A stretch of 29,062 bases of DNA from UBA4844 sp050943255 (GTDB lineage Bacteria > Bacillota > Syntrophomonadia > Syntrophomonadales > Syntrophomonadaceae), in contig JBMNOV010000022.1 of NCBI GenBank assembly GCA_050943255.1, forward strand, positions 1 through 29,062. Direction: 5' to 3'. A program made the position numbers and the translations under genes. How positions within the stretch are numbered: position 1 is the stretch's first letter; each line of letters begins with the position of its first letter. The notes below the pieces were generated by a model that worked only from the letters and a program-made list of their open reading frames with translations, searched no databases and was not told where the DNA came from. Below are positions 14,702-23,163 of this stretch, in pieces.

Positions 14702-15331
14702 TTATCTAGAGTAGAGCTCTACTATTAGCTGCTCATTTACCGGCGTATCGATCTGCTCTCTCACCGGATAGGCCAGAATCTGGCCCGTAAGATTTTCCAC
14801 ATCAACACTTAACCACTCTGGTGGAGTCTTATAGGCAGCCTGTTCTTTCATTTCCTGAAATTTTGCGATTTCTTTACTATCGTCTTTTACTGTGACAATA
14901 TCTCCGACCCTTACCAACATTGAAGGTATATTAGCCTTTTTGCCATTTATAGTGAAATGACCATGATTAACCAACTGCCTAGCCTCTTTGCGGGAAGATG
15001 CAAACCCAAGTCGATAAACTACATTATCAAGGCGGCGCTCCAGCAGAATTAAAAGGTTATCTCCAGTTATTCCCTTTTGTTTATCAGCTTTGGCAAAATA
15101 ATTACGGAACTGCTTTTCCAGTATTCCATAGGTTCTTTTAGTCTTTTGTTTTTCCCTCAGTTGGAGACCATATTCACTAATCTTTTTCCTTCGTCCTTGC
15201 CCATGTGCACCAGGTGGGTAGTTTTTACGATCCACCGCACATTTCTCAGAATAACACCGGTCTCCTTTCAGGAATAGTTTTTCCCCTTCCCGGCGACACT
15301 GGCGGCAAACTGCATCTGTATATCTTCCCAC
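14702..15331 (-). CDS. rpsD: 30S ribosomal protein S4, zinc-binding form
   Basis: A primary 16S rRNA-binding protein that starts 30S assembly and often represses its own operon. Residues 9-31 carry a four-cysteine site (C9, C12, C26, C31), so this is the zinc-containing C+ form. The S4 RNA-binding domain follows at about 99-160 (LERRLDNVVYRLGFASSRKE, VNHGHFTINGKK). The 209 residues are full length. GTG start. It lies between rpsK and rpoA, as usual in Firmicutes. Confidence 0.98.
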   Translation of the reverse strand: MGRYTDAVCRQCRREGEKLFLKGDRCYSEKCAVDRKNYPPGAHGQGRRKKISEYGLQLREKQKTKRTYGILEKQFRNYFAKADKQKGITGDNLLILLERRLDNVVYRLGFASSRKEARQLVNHGHFTINGKKANIPSMLVRVGDIVTVKDDSKEIAKFQEMKEQAAYKTPPEWLSVDVENLTGQILAYPVREQIDTPVNEQLIVELYSR

Positions 15332-15348
15332 TTTATTCCATTACCTCC

Positions 15349-15744
15349 TTAAACCCTTCTTCTTTTTGGTGGCCTGCATCCATTATGAGGAATGGGCGTA
15401 ACATCCTTAATAACGCTTACTTCTAGACCTGCAGCCTGTAATGATCTTATGGCTGCTTCGCGCCCAGCCCCGGGCCCTTTTACATAGCATTCGACCTCTT
15501 TTAATCCATGCTCCATTGCAGCATTAGCCGCTTTCTCAGCCGCCTGCTGGGCTGCAAAGGGGGTGCTTTTACGAGAGCCTTTAAAGCCAACGGTTCCCGC
15601 ACTTGCCCAGGATATGGCATTTCCATGCCTGTCAGTAATCGAAATCATTGTATTGTTAAAGGTTGACTTAATATGGGCAATACCTTGATCAATATTCTTT
15701 TTTTCGCGTTTTTTTACCCTAGTGGTCGTTGTTTTGCGTGCCAA
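15349..15744 (-). CDS. rpsK: 30S ribosomal protein S11
   Basis: S11 lines the mRNA exit region of the platform. Landmarks are GIAHIKSTFNNTMISITD, the GFKGSRKSTPFAAQ loop and the terminal PIPHNGCRPPKRRRV. It is 131 residues. The start is TTG at 15744 with a GGGGG-type site 8 bases upstream; no ATG lies near the expected N-terminus. Confidence 0.98.
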   Translation of the reverse strand: MARKTTTTRVKKREKKNIDQGIAHIKSTFNNTMISITDRHGNAISWASAGTVGFKGSRKSTPFAAQQAAEKAANAAMEHGLKEVECYVKGPGAGREAAIRSLQAAGLEVSVIKDVTPIPHNGCRPPKRRRV

Positions 15745-15763
15745 TCATTTATCCCCCTTCTTA

Positions 15764-16132
15764 CTATTTCTTTTTACCGCTAACCGTATGTCTCGGGCCT
15801 TTACGAGTTCGAGCATTAGTTTTGGTTTTCTGACCCCTTACCGGTAATCCGCGACGATGCCGAATCCCTCGATAACATCCCAGATCCATCAGTCTTTTTA
15901 TATCCATACTGACCTGACGACGCAGATCACCCTCAACCTGATACTGTTTTTCTATTATATCTCGTAATTTAGCTACTTCTTCCTCAGTTAAATCTTTCAC
16001 TCTAGTGTCTGCATTTATACCTGCCTCTGCCAGTATTTTCCGGGAAGAGGGTCTGCCTATTCCGAATATATAGGTAAGTGATACTTCAATTCTTTTATCG
16101 CGTGGTAAATCTACACCTGCTATTCTCGCCAA
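15764..16132 (-). CDS. rpsM: 30S ribosomal protein S13
   Basis: S13 sits in the 30S head and forms bridges with the large subunit and P-site tRNA. MARIAGVDLPRDKR, the helix-two-turn-helix GIGRPSSRKIL, and the basic tail GLPVRGQKTKTNARTRKG are present in 122 residues. The start is TTG at 16132, with GGAGG 9 bases before it. The rpmJ-rpsM-rpsK-rpsD order is standard. Confidence 0.98.
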   Translation of the reverse strand: MARIAGVDLPRDKRIEVSLTYIFGIGRPSSRKILAEAGINADTRVKDLTEEEVAKLRDIIEKQYQVEGDLRRQVSMDIKRLMDLGCYRGIRHRRGLPVRGQKTKTNARTRKGPRHTVSGKKK

Positions 16133-16153
16133 ATTATTTCACCTCCCTTTAAA

Positions 16154-16267
16154 TTAGCCTTGAACCTGTTTATGCTTTGGATTTTCGCAAATAACCATAA
16201 CTTTACCCTTGCGCTTAATTATTTTACACTTTTCACATATAGGTTTTACTGATGGTTTTACCTTCAC
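16154..16267 (-). CDS. rpmJ: 50S ribosomal protein L36, zinc-binding form
   Basis: A 37-residue protein starting MKVKPSVKPICEKCK. C11, C14, C27 and H32 form the zinc site of the C+ type. The start is GTG at 16267 with GGAGG 8 bases upstream, and the TAA stop lies at 16154. It sits between infA and rpsM, where L36 is expected. Confidence 0.96.
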   Translation of the reverse strand: MKVKPSVKPICEKCKIIKRKGKVMVICENPKHKQVQG

Positions 16268-16291
16268 ACTATTTACCTCCTTAGATCACCC

Positions 16292-16510
16292 TTATTTAAA
16301 ACGGTATATAATCCTGCCGCGGTTCAGGTCATAGGGTGATAATTCCACCATAACACGGTCACCGGGTAGTATTCTGATAAAGTTCATGCGCATTTTGCCA
16401 GAAATATGAGCGAGGACTTTATGGCCATTCTCCAACTCCACTTTAAACATAGCGTTAGGCAGTGGTTCGATCACCTTTCCCTCAACCTCTATAACATCAT
16501 CCTTAGCCAT
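16292..16510 (-). CDS. infA: Translation initiation factor IF-1
   Basis: IF-1 is an OB-fold protein that occupies the ribosomal A site during initiation. From ATG at 16510 it has 72 residues: MAKDDVIEVEGKVIEPLPNA, NGHKVLAHISGKMRMN and the terminal YDLNRGRIIYRFK. AAGGAGG lies 7 bases upstream of this ATG; an in-frame extension to 16543 would add 11 residues inside the previous gene and is rejected. The A of its ATG is the last base of the preceding stop codon (TAATG). Confidence 0.98.
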   Translation of the reverse strand: MAKDDVIEVEGKVIEPLPNAMFKVELENGHKVLAHISGKMRMNFIRILPGDRVMVELSPYDLNRGRIIYRFK

Positions 16511-16809
16511 TACCAGACCTCCTTCCCATTTATTTCTAAGCATTCCTGCAGCCTTTTTAGATTATTCCTAATGACGTGGTTACCGGGTATTTTCTCATTT
16601 TTTAGATAATCAAGAACATCACTTGCCTTCATTTTAGTAAATTGGAGATGTTTAATGTTTTTTAGTTTGGGTTTTTCTACTTTTCTTAGATCTCCATCAG
16701 CCAGAAGCACAAAACGATCATTGACTATCTTTATAACCACGAACATTCTCCCTTTATCCCTGCCATTTTTAGAATAAACAACATTACCCAGCATATTCTC
16801 TATAATCAC
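16510..16809 (-). CDS. KOW-domain RNA-binding protein (L14e/YlxS-like ribosome-associated, function unknown)
   Basis: A 99-residue protein whose first half is a KOW-type beta barrel (GNVVYSKNGRDKGRMFVV, DGDLRKVEKPKLKN), similar to domains of L14e and L24. The second half is basic and probably helical (ASDVLDYLKNEKIPGNH and on). Genes like it lie between map and infA in many Clostridia. The position implies a role in translation or ribosome assembly, but none is established. GTG at 16809 is the likely start, with GGGGGTG upstream; an ATG five codons in is possible. It overlaps infA by one base. Confidence 0.88.
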   Translation of the reverse strand: MIIENMLGNVVYSKNGRDKGRMFVVIKIVNDRFVLLADGDLRKVEKPKLKNIKHLQFTKMKASDVLDYLKNEKIPGNHVIRNNLKRLQECLEINGKEVW

Positions 16810-16821
16810 TGGTCACCCCCA

Positions 16822-17589
16822 TTATCTCATGGTGAGAATTTCAGGACCGTGGTCAGTAATAGCAACCGTGTGCTCAAAGTGAGCCGACAATTTACCATCG
16901 CGGGTAACTACCGTCCAGTTATCTGATTGAATAAATACATCATGGGTCCCTTTATTAAGCATAGGTTCTATTGCTATAGTCATACCTTCTTTTAATATCG
17001 GACCCTCATTAGGTGTGCCAAAATTAGGTACCTGGGGGTCTTCATGCATTTTGCGTCCAATTCCATGCCCCACAAAGTCTCTTACTACCGAAAGACCATG
17101 TTCCTCAGCATACTTTTGAATTGCAAAGGAAATATGACCCAACCTCTTACCACTTATAGCATTTTGGATCCCTTGCATCAGTGCCTGCTCGGTATGGAAA
17201 ATTAACTCTTTAGCCTCTGTGCTGACTTCTCCTACCGGGATGGTTATAGCTGCATCACTCGCAAAACCATTAAGCTGAAGACCAAAATCAACACTTATTA
17301 TATCTCCATCTTCGAGTACCCTATCTCCGGGGATTCCATGAACTACCTGTTCATTTACCGAGGTACATATTGCACCTGGAAAAGGTTTTTTCCCTTTCCT
17401 GGGGTGAGGGTAATTCTTAAAGAGCGGTATTGCACCTATTTTACTACACTCTTCTTCAGCAATAACATTCAGTTGTCCTGTGCTTATCCCAGGATGAATC
17501 ATAAGCCTAAGCTTCTCCAAAATACCCGCTACCGCCTCGCCAGCAGTACGCATTTTTTCTATTTCCTCTGGGGTTTTTAAGATTATCAT
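16822..17589 (-). CDS. map: Type I methionine aminopeptidase
   Basis: Removes the initiator methionine from nascent proteins. The five metal ligands of the family are in place: D101 and D112 (SVDFGLQLNGFASDAA), H175 (GHGIGRKMH), E208 (IEPM) and E239 (FEHTV). The 255 residues lack an N-terminal zinc finger, so this is the type Ia short form. Its ATG overlaps the stop of adk in an ATGA arrangement, and adk-map coupling is usual in Firmicutes. Confidence 0.97.
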   Translation of the reverse strand: MIILKTPEEIEKMRTAGEAVAGILEKLRLMIHPGISTGQLNVIAEEECSKIGAIPLFKNYPHPRKGKKPFPGAICTSVNEQVVHGIPGDRVLEDGDIISVDFGLQLNGFASDAAITIPVGEVSTEAKELIFHTEQALMQGIQNAISGKRLGHISFAIQKYAEEHGLSVVRDFVGHGIGRKMHEDPQVPNFGTPNEGPILKEGMTIAIEPMLNKGTHDVFIQSDNWTVVTRDGKLSAHFEHTVAITDHGPEILTMR

Positions 17590-18236
17590 GTAAGATACTC
17601 CAGAGAATTTTTTATATCCGCAAAAACATTATTGCTGTCTCGATTGCCATCTATCTGATAAAGAATTCCTTTTTGTTCATAATAATCTAACAGCGAACTA
17701 GTTTGTTGCAGATAAACCTCTAGTCTTTGTGCTACCGTTTCTCCCAAATCATCACTACGCTGCACCAATTTGCCCCCACATTTATCGCAAATTCCTTGGA
17801 TAACCGGGGGATTATATTTAAGGTTATAGATAGCCTTACACGCCTGGCAACTAACCCTGCCTGATAATCGTTCTATTAAGATCTCATTGGGAACAAATAT
17901 GTTAATGACTGCATCAATCTTTTTTCCGGCATCTTCTAAAACACGATCTAATGCTTCAGCCTGAACTTTTGTTCTAGGAAATCCGTCTAGCAAAAAGCCC
18001 TGAGCACAATCTGCCTCAGCCAATCTGTCCTTTACTATCCCAATAGTAATTTGATCTGGTACTAAATTGCCAGCATCCATGTAAATCTTGGCTTCTTTGC
18101 CAAGTTGAGTGCCTTTGCCAACTGCATCACGAAACATATCACCGGTAGATACATGCGGAATAATGTATTGCTTCTTAATAAAATCTGCCTGGGTTCCCTT
18201 TCCAGCACCAGGAGGTCCCATTAGCACAATATTCAC
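17586..18236 (-). CDS. adk: Adenylate kinase with zinc-binding lid
   Basis: Interconverts ATP and AMP with two ADP. The P-loop is GPPGAGKGT (7-15), followed by VSTGDMFR and LDGFPRT for AMP binding. The lid contains C130, C133, C150 and C153, a structural zinc site typical of Gram-positive long-form adenylate kinases. It is 216 residues. It stands 14 bases after secY. Confidence 0.98.
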   Translation of the reverse strand: MNIVLMGPPGAGKGTQADFIKKQYIIPHVSTGDMFRDAVGKGTQLGKEAKIYMDAGNLVPDQITIGIVKDRLAEADCAQGFLLDGFPRTKVQAEALDRVLEDAGKKIDAVINIFVPNEILIERLSGRVSCQACKAIYNLKYNPPVIQGICDKCGGKLVQRSDDLGETVAQRLEVYLQQTSSLLDYYEQKGILYQIDGNRDSNNVFADIKNSLEYLT

Positions 18237-18250
18237 TTAATAATCATCTC

Positions 18251-19516
18251 CTATTTAACAAACCCTTCATAATTACGTAAGAGCATATGTGATTCAATCT
18301 GTTTCATAGTATCAAGGGCAACGCCAACAACTATTAATAATGAGGTACCTCCAAACCATAGACTAGTCACACCAGTAACTTCGATCACGAAGTTAGGTAG
18401 TACTGCTATTAAGGCTAAAAAAATCCCACCGCACAAGGTTAACCGGGATAAAACCTTATCGATATATTCTGCCGTTGGCCGGCCCGGTCTAATACCCGGG
18501 ACAAATCCACCATATTTCTTAATATTATCGGCTACATCCATTGGATTAAAAATAATCGCAACATAAAAATAGGTAAAAAATACAATCAAAGCTGCATATA
18601 ACACATTATATAGAACACTACCAAAGTTAAAATAATTATTAAGAAATTGGTTAAAGGCAGAATCCTGACTCATCCATGAACCTATTGTCGCAGGAAACAT
18701 CATAAGTGACATAGCGAATATAATTGGTATAACCCCAGCCGCATTAACCTTAAGCGGTAGAAAAGAGCTTTGTCCGCCATATAACTTTCGTCCTACCTGT
18801 CTTTTAGCATATTGGACTGGCAGTCTTCTTTGCCCCTCATTCACTGCAATGATTGCAACAATTATAACAAGTGCAATAACTATAAAAAGTATTATGTTAA
18901 ATACACCAATAATTCCACCTGACAGTTCCTGCCCTACTCCACCAATCTGGCTGGGTAACCTGGATACAATGCCAGCAAATATTATTAGTGATATACCATT
19001 ACCAATACCTTTTTCAGTTATCATTTCCCCAATCCACATTAATAAGGTCGTACCTGCTGTAAGAGAAATAGCAATTGTCAAATATGAACCAATCCCGGGA
19101 TTGACTATAGCACCTGCTTTACCCAAGGCAAAAGACATACCAACAGCCTGAATAAAACCTAAAATTACAGTGCCATAACGCGTATATTGGGCAATTACTT
19201 TTCGGCCCTCATCACCCTCTTTTTTTAATTGTTCTAGTCTGGGCACTACTACTGTCAACAGCTGCATAATAATTGATGCATTAATATATGGTGTAATGCT
19301 CATGGCGAATATGCTAAACCGCTTAAATGCCCCTCCAGAGATAATATCAAAGAAACCGAATAGTTGACCGCTTAGTAGTTGCTCCATCGCCTCCGGAATT
19401 ACATTGGGTACTGGTATATGAGCTCCTATTCTAAATACTAAAAGCATCATAAGGGTAAACAGTAATTTGGTTTTCAAGTCCCCGACCTTAATTGCCTGCT
19501 GCAAGGAACCGAGCAT
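18251..19516 (-). CDS. secY: Protein translocase channel subunit SecY
   Basis: The pore of the Sec translocon in the cytoplasmic membrane. The 421-residue protein has about ten hydrophobic segments, with the plug-region block ISGGAFKRFSIFAMSITPYI, GTTLLMWIGEMITEKGIGNG, and the cytoplasmic loop NPMDVADNIKKYGGFVPGIRPGRPT used by SecA and ribosomes. Its ATG overlaps the rplO stop by one base (TAATG). SecE and SecG are not in the window. Confidence 0.98.
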   Translation of the reverse strand: MLGSLQQAIKVGDLKTKLLFTLMMLLVFRIGAHIPVPNVIPEAMEQLLSGQLFGFFDIISGGAFKRFSIFAMSITPYINASIIMQLLTVVVPRLEQLKKEGDEGRKVIAQYTRYGTVILGFIQAVGMSFALGKAGAIVNPGIGSYLTIAISLTAGTTLLMWIGEMITEKGIGNGISLIIFAGIVSRLPSQIGGVGQELSGGIIGVFNIILFIVIALVIIVAIIAVNEGQRRLPVQYAKRQVGRKLYGGQSSFLPLKVNAAGVIPIIFAMSLMMFPATIGSWMSQDSAFNQFLNNYFNFGSVLYNVLYAALIVFFTYFYVAIIFNPMDVADNIKKYGGFVPGIRPGRPTAEYIDKVLSRLTLCGGIFLALIAVLPNFVIEVTGVTSLWFGGTSLLIVVGVALDTMKQIESHMLLRNYEGFVK

Positions 19517-19956
19517 TAAATCACCTCAACTCTGCCACCCTTGGCGTTTATCTTCTCCTCTGCCTGACGACTTATTTTATGAACCCGAATGGTTAGCTTT
19601 TTCTCCAGTTCCCCATCCCCTAATACTTTAACCCCATCATAAAATTTTTTGATTAAACCTGATTTCTGTAAGATTTCTGGTGTTATTTCACTGCCATCAT
19701 CAAATATATTTAAATCTTTGATATTAACAATAGCATATTGTTTTTTAAACACATTAGTAAACCCACGTTTAGGTAGACGCCTTTGCAAAGGCATTTGGCC
19801 ACCTTCAAAGCCAGGTCTTGTTCCTCCGCCAGAACGGGCTTTTTGACCTTTATGCCCCCTAGTTGATGTTTTACCATGTCCAGAGCCGATACCCCGACCA
19901 ACTCTTTTAACACGTTTATTCCCACCAGGGGGAGCCTTTAGTTCTTCAAGTCTCAC
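19516..19956 (-). CDS. rplO: 50S ribosomal protein L15
   Basis: A late-assembly 50S protein. The glycine- and basic-rich N-terminal extension (GGNKRVKRVGRGIGSGHGKT, GHKGQKARSGG) that threads into 23S rRNA is complete, followed by the FEGGQMPLQRRLPKRGF block and a compact C-terminal domain. It is 146 residues, with a GTG start. It overlaps secY. Confidence 0.98.
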   Translation of the reverse strand: MRLEELKAPPGGNKRVKRVGRGIGSGHGKTSTRGHKGQKARSGGGTRPGFEGGQMPLQRRLPKRGFTNVFKKQYAIVNIKDLNIFDDGSEITPEILQKSGLIKKFYDGVKVLGDGELEKKLTIRVHKISRQAEEKINAKGGRVEVI

Positions 19957-19973
19957 TTTAAGACCTCCCTCTA

Positions 19974-20159
19974 CTAGTTCAATTCTTCTACTTTTAACAG
20001 ATGATTTACTTTATTAACCTGACCCCGAATCTGGGGACAATCATCCTTAATAATGCTTTGCTGTAATTTCTTAAATCCCAGGCTCCGGATAGTTTTTCTC
20101 TGGGTTTCCGGACAGCCAATAATACTTTTAACCCATGTTATCTTTAGTTGCTTGGCCAA
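19974..20159 (-). CDS. rpmD: 50S ribosomal protein L30
   Basis: A 61-residue bacterial L30: LKITWVKSIIGCPETQRKTI, the LGFKKL turn, and NKVNHLLKVEE at the end. It lies between rpsE and rplO, where it is expected in genomes that keep it. The terminal segment is normal. Confidence 0.97.
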   Translation of the reverse strand: MAKQLKITWVKSIIGCPETQRKTIRSLGFKKLQQSIIKDDCPQIRGQVNKVNHLLKVEELN

Positions 20160-20170
20160 GTCTAAACCTC

Positions 20171-20677
20171 CTAGCTGGTAATTTCTTCTATACTCTTACC
20201 TCTTTGTCTGGCTACATCTTCTACTCTTTTGAGATTTCTTAATCCTTCCATAGTGGCATGAACCATATTAATAGCATTAGCTGAACCTAATGACTTGGTA
20301 AGTATATCTTTAACCCCAGCAGCTTCAAGAACTGCTCTAACTGGTCCACCAGCAATAACACCAGTTCCAGCCGAAGCCGGCTTCAAAAGCACCTTACCTG
20401 CTCCAAATCTTCCGACAATTGGGTGAGGTGTAGTTCTTTGCTCAATTAGAGGTATCTCAATCATATTTTTTTTGGCATTTTCTACCGCCTTGCGAATGGC
20501 CTCTGGTACTTCAGTTGCCTTTCCCTTACCTGTACCAACTTTACCCTCGCCATCGCCTACAACTACTAAAGCACTAAAACTAAACCTACGTCCACCTTTT
20601 ACTACCTTGGCCACCCTACGAACATTAACTACTGTTTCAATCATTTCTTGGCTGGCCTGTTCCCGATCATTCATCAT
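20171..20677 (-). CDS. rpsE: 30S ribosomal protein S5
   Basis: S5 contributes to decoding accuracy and the mRNA entry channel. The N-terminal dsRNA-binding fold (NVRRVAKVVKGGRRFSFSAL, GDGEGKVGTGKGKATEVPEA) and the C-terminal domain (AGGPVRAVLEAAGVKDIL, LGSANAINMVHATMEGL) are both complete. It has 168 residues. Two ATG codons stand side by side at the start; either fits the binding site. Confidence 0.98.
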   Translation of the reverse strand: MMNDREQASQEMIETVVNVRRVAKVVKGGRRFSFSALVVVGDGEGKVGTGKGKATEVPEAIRKAVENAKKNMIEIPLIEQRTTPHPIVGRFGAGKVLLKPASAGTGVIAGGPVRAVLEAAGVKDILTKSLGSANAINMVHATMEGLRNLKRVEDVARQRGKSIEEITS

Positions 20678-20700
20678 TTCCCTCCTAACTCTTAATGGTG

Positions 20701-21066
20701 TTAGAATTCAAGTCCGTTATCCCGCGCTGATTCTGCCAACGCAGCCACAACTCCGTGGTATTTATATCCACTCCTATCAAATACTACACGTTTGATGCCT
20801 TTCTCCTTTGCCCGCAATGCGATATTTTTACCAACGGCTCTGGCAGCTTCCATATTAGTTTTGGAAGCCAATTTATCAAGATCCTTATTCAATGTAGATA
20901 CCGCTACCAGGGTTTCTCCCCGTTCATCATTAATTATTTGGGCATATATATGATTAAGGCTTTTATAGATACAGAGCCTGGGTACTTCAGCAGTCCCAGA
21001 TATTTTACGACGAATTCGCTTATGTTTTCCTTGCCTTAATATATTTTTGCTAATACTTTTAATCAA
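20701..21066 (-). CDS. rplR: 50S ribosomal protein L18
   Basis: Binds 5S rRNA together with L5 in the central protuberance. The 121 residues show the basic start (RQGKHKRIRRKISGTAEVPR), CIYKSLNHIYAQIIND and VVFDRSGYKYHGVVAALAE near the end. It follows rplF by 23 bases. Confidence 0.98.
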   Translation of the reverse strand: MIKSISKNILRQGKHKRIRRKISGTAEVPRLCIYKSLNHIYAQIINDERGETLVAVSTLNKDLDKLASKTNMEAARAVGKNIALRAKEKGIKRVVFDRSGYKYHGVVAALAESARDNGLEF

Positions 21067-21089
21067 GCTCTGGTCACTCCCTTCCTGCC

Positions 21090-21629
21090 TTACTTACCGC
21101 CAGCTTTGCCAGCTTTGCGCCTAATAAATTCATTTTCATACTTAATTCCTTTGCCCTTATAGGGCTCAGGTTTCCTGATAGCACGAATATGAGCGGCAGT
21201 ATTACCAACTAATTGTTTATCGATACCTTTCACTGTTATTTTAGTTGGGGCAGGAACTTCAAATTCTATGCCTTCAGGTGCATCAATTTCAACTGGATGA
21301 GAGAATCCAATATTAATTACTAATTTCTTACCTTGCATTTGAGCTCTATAACCTACACCTACTAGCTCCAATTTCTTCTCAAATCCATTGGTAACTCCCT
21401 CAACCATATTGGCAATCAGCGCCCGGGTCAATCCGTGATAAGCGCGCTGCTGTTTATTATCTCCAGCCCGGATAACCATGATCTTGCTATCTTCCTGGGC
21501 TACATTAATTTCAGGTGGTAGTGCCTGCTTCAGAGTGCCTTTATTACCCTGGACCGTAACTAAATTGTCATCTACCGTTACCTTGACTCCATCAGGTAGG
21601 CTGATAGGTTTTCTACCGATTCTTGACAC
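21090..21629 (-). CDS. rplF: 50S ribosomal protein L6
   Basis: L6 lies near the factor-binding site. Both of its duplicated domains are visible, with MSRIGRKPISLPDGVKV at the start and the conserved C-terminal RKPEPYKGKGIKYENEFIRR. It is 179 residues. The start codon is GTG. Confidence 0.98.
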   Translation of the reverse strand: MSRIGRKPISLPDGVKVTVDDNLVTVQGNKGTLKQALPPEINVAQEDSKIMVIRAGDNKQQRAYHGLTRALIANMVEGVTNGFEKKLELVGVGYRAQMQGKKLVINIGFSHPVEIDAPEGIEFEVPAPTKITVKGIDKQLVGNTAAHIRAIRKPEPYKGKGIKYENEFIRRKAGKAGGK

Positions 21630-21647
21630 TTTCTTCTCCTCCTTCAG

Positions 21648-22046
21648 CTACCATATATAGCATATTACTTCCCCACCTAAGCCAGCTTTTCTGGCCTTTT
21701 TATCGGTCATAAGCCCGTGTGAGGTTGATATTACTGCTGTACCTAATCCGCCCAGCACTTTAGGAACTTCATCCTTTTTAACATATACTCTAAGCCCGGG
21801 TTTGCTTATTCGCTTGATTCCAGTAATAACTCGCTCCCGGTTCGGGCCATACTTGAGGTATATCCTAATAATTCCCTGCTTTCCATCTGCAATATATTCA
21901 TAATCCTTGATGTACCCTTCATCCTTCATGATCCCAGCTATTCCCATCTTTAGCTTTGATCCGGGTACTTCAACGGTTTCATGCATGACCATGTTGCCAT
22001 TTCTTATCCTGGTTAGGAAATCGGCTACGGGATCAGTCATGACCAT
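21648..22046 (-). CDS. rpsH: 30S ribosomal protein S8
   Basis: An early 16S-binding protein and, in many bacteria, the repressor of the spc operon. MTDPVADFLTRIRNGN at the start and STSHGLMTDKKARKAGLGGEVICYIW at the end are diagnostic when read in their two halves. GGAGG 8 bases upstream favours the ATG at 22046; a second in-frame ATG lies two codons in. Confidence 0.98.
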   Translation of the reverse strand: MVMTDPVADFLTRIRNGNMVMHETVEVPGSKLKMGIAGIMKDEGYIKDYEYIADGKQGIIRIYLKYGPNRERVITGIKRISKPGLRVYVKKDEVPKVLGGLGTAVISTSHGLMTDKKARKAGLGGEVICYIW

Positions 22047-22070
22047 CCTTCATACCTCCTTTTTATCGAC

Positions 22071-22256
22071 CTACCAGCTGGCCTTTGTGACACCTGGCAG
22101 TTCTCCCTTATGTGCTAACTCCCGGAAACAAATCCTACACATACCAAATTTGCGCATATAGGCTCTTGGCCTGCCACATATTTTACAACGGTTGTAGGTT
22201 CTTACCGCATACTTGGGTTCACGTTTTTGCTTGGCAATCATCGCCTTTTTAGCCAT
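22071..22256 (-). CDS. rpsN: 30S ribosomal protein S14, zinc-binding (type Z)
   Basis: The short, 61-residue C+ form of S14. C24, C27, C40 and C43 (CKICGRP, CRICFREL) hold zinc, and the chain ends GELPGVTKASW. The zinc-free paralogue that many Firmicutes carry elsewhere for zinc starvation is not in this window. Confidence 0.98.
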   Translation of the reverse strand: MAKKAMIAKQKREPKYAVRTYNRCKICGRPRAYMRKFGMCRICFRELAHKGELPGVTKASW

Positions 22257-22269
22257 TCTTCTTACCCCC

Positions 22270-22806
22270 TTATCTAAACGGCATTCCCATATGTTTTAGC
22301 AATTCTCTGGCTTCTTCATCTGTCCTGGCTGTGGTTACAATTACAACTTCTAAACCTCTAATTTTGTCAATTTTGTCATATTCAATCTCTGGGAAAATGG
22401 TTTGCTCTTTTATCCCTAAGGAGTAATTACCCCGGCCATCAAAAGCTTGTCTTGATACTCCTCTAAAATCGCGCACCCTAGGTAAAGCAAGATTAATTAG
22501 CCTGTCCAGGAAGTTGTACATTCTCTCTCCCCGTAGAGTAACCTTGCAGCCTATGGCCATACCTTCTCTTAATTTAAACCCGGCAATTGACTTTTTGGCC
22601 TTGGTAACTACCGGCTTCTGTCCGGTAATAATGGTAAGATCGTTCACTGCACCATCCAGCGCCTTTGGATTTTGTATAGCCTCACCTACACCAATGTTAA
22701 CTACTACCCGCTCAATCCGCGGAACTTGCATAACATTTTTATATTTAAACTGATCCATTAGCTTCGGAATTATCTCATTTTTGTACTGATCATACATCCT
22801 GGCCAT
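22270..22806 (-). CDS. rplE: 50S ribosomal protein L5
   Basis: Binds 5S rRNA and touches the P-site tRNA from the central protuberance. VERIVVNIGVGEA-type sequence (IERVVVNIGVGEA), the TGQKPVVTKAKKSIAGFKLR loop and FPEIEYDKIDKIRGLEVVI are present over 178 residues. The gene is complete, 13 bases ahead of rpsN. Confidence 0.98.
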   Translation of the reverse strand: MARMYDQYKNEIIPKLMDQFKYKNVMQVPRIERVVVNIGVGEAIQNPKALDGAVNDLTIITGQKPVVTKAKKSIAGFKLREGMAIGCKVTLRGERMYNFLDRLINLALPRVRDFRGVSRQAFDGRGNYSLGIKEQTIFPEIEYDKIDKIRGLEVVIVTTARTDEEARELLKHMGMPFR

Positions 22807-22834
22807 TAACCTGCTAGCCTCCTTTCCTGGAACT

Positions 22835-23146
22835 TTAATCTATTATCTCTCCACAATTTTTACATACCCTTACTTTCTGGTTATTTTCTAGTATTTTGCT
22901 GCTAATACGAGTAGGTTTATCACATTTATTACACATCAGCATAACATTTGAGGCATCCATAGGTGATTCAATTCTTAAAATGCCTCCCTGTGGTACTGAT
23001 TTATTCGGCTTCTGGTGTTTTTTTACCCGGTTTATTCCCTCAACAACCACTTTATTTTTTCCTGGCAAAACCTTCAATATTTTCCCTTTTTTCCCGGCGT
23101 CTTTGCCTGTAGTAACCAGAACAATATCGCCTTTCTTTATTCGCAT
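22835..23146 (-). CDS. rplX: 50S ribosomal protein L24 with zinc ribbon
   Basis: An assembly initiator of the 50S subunit. Residues 1-40 form the KOW barrel (KGDIVLVTTGKDAGKKGKIL). The C-terminal half carries C72, C75, C95 and C98 (CNKC, CKNC), a zinc ribbon found in Firmicute L24. It has 103 residues and starts with ATG. Confidence 0.97.
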   Translation of the reverse strand: MRIKKGDIVLVTTGKDAGKKGKILKVLPGKNKVVVEGINRVKKHQKPNKSVPQGGILRIESPMDASNVMLMCNKCDKPTRISSKILENNQKVRVCKNCGEIID

Positions 23147-23163
23147 ATTTACACCTCCATCAA

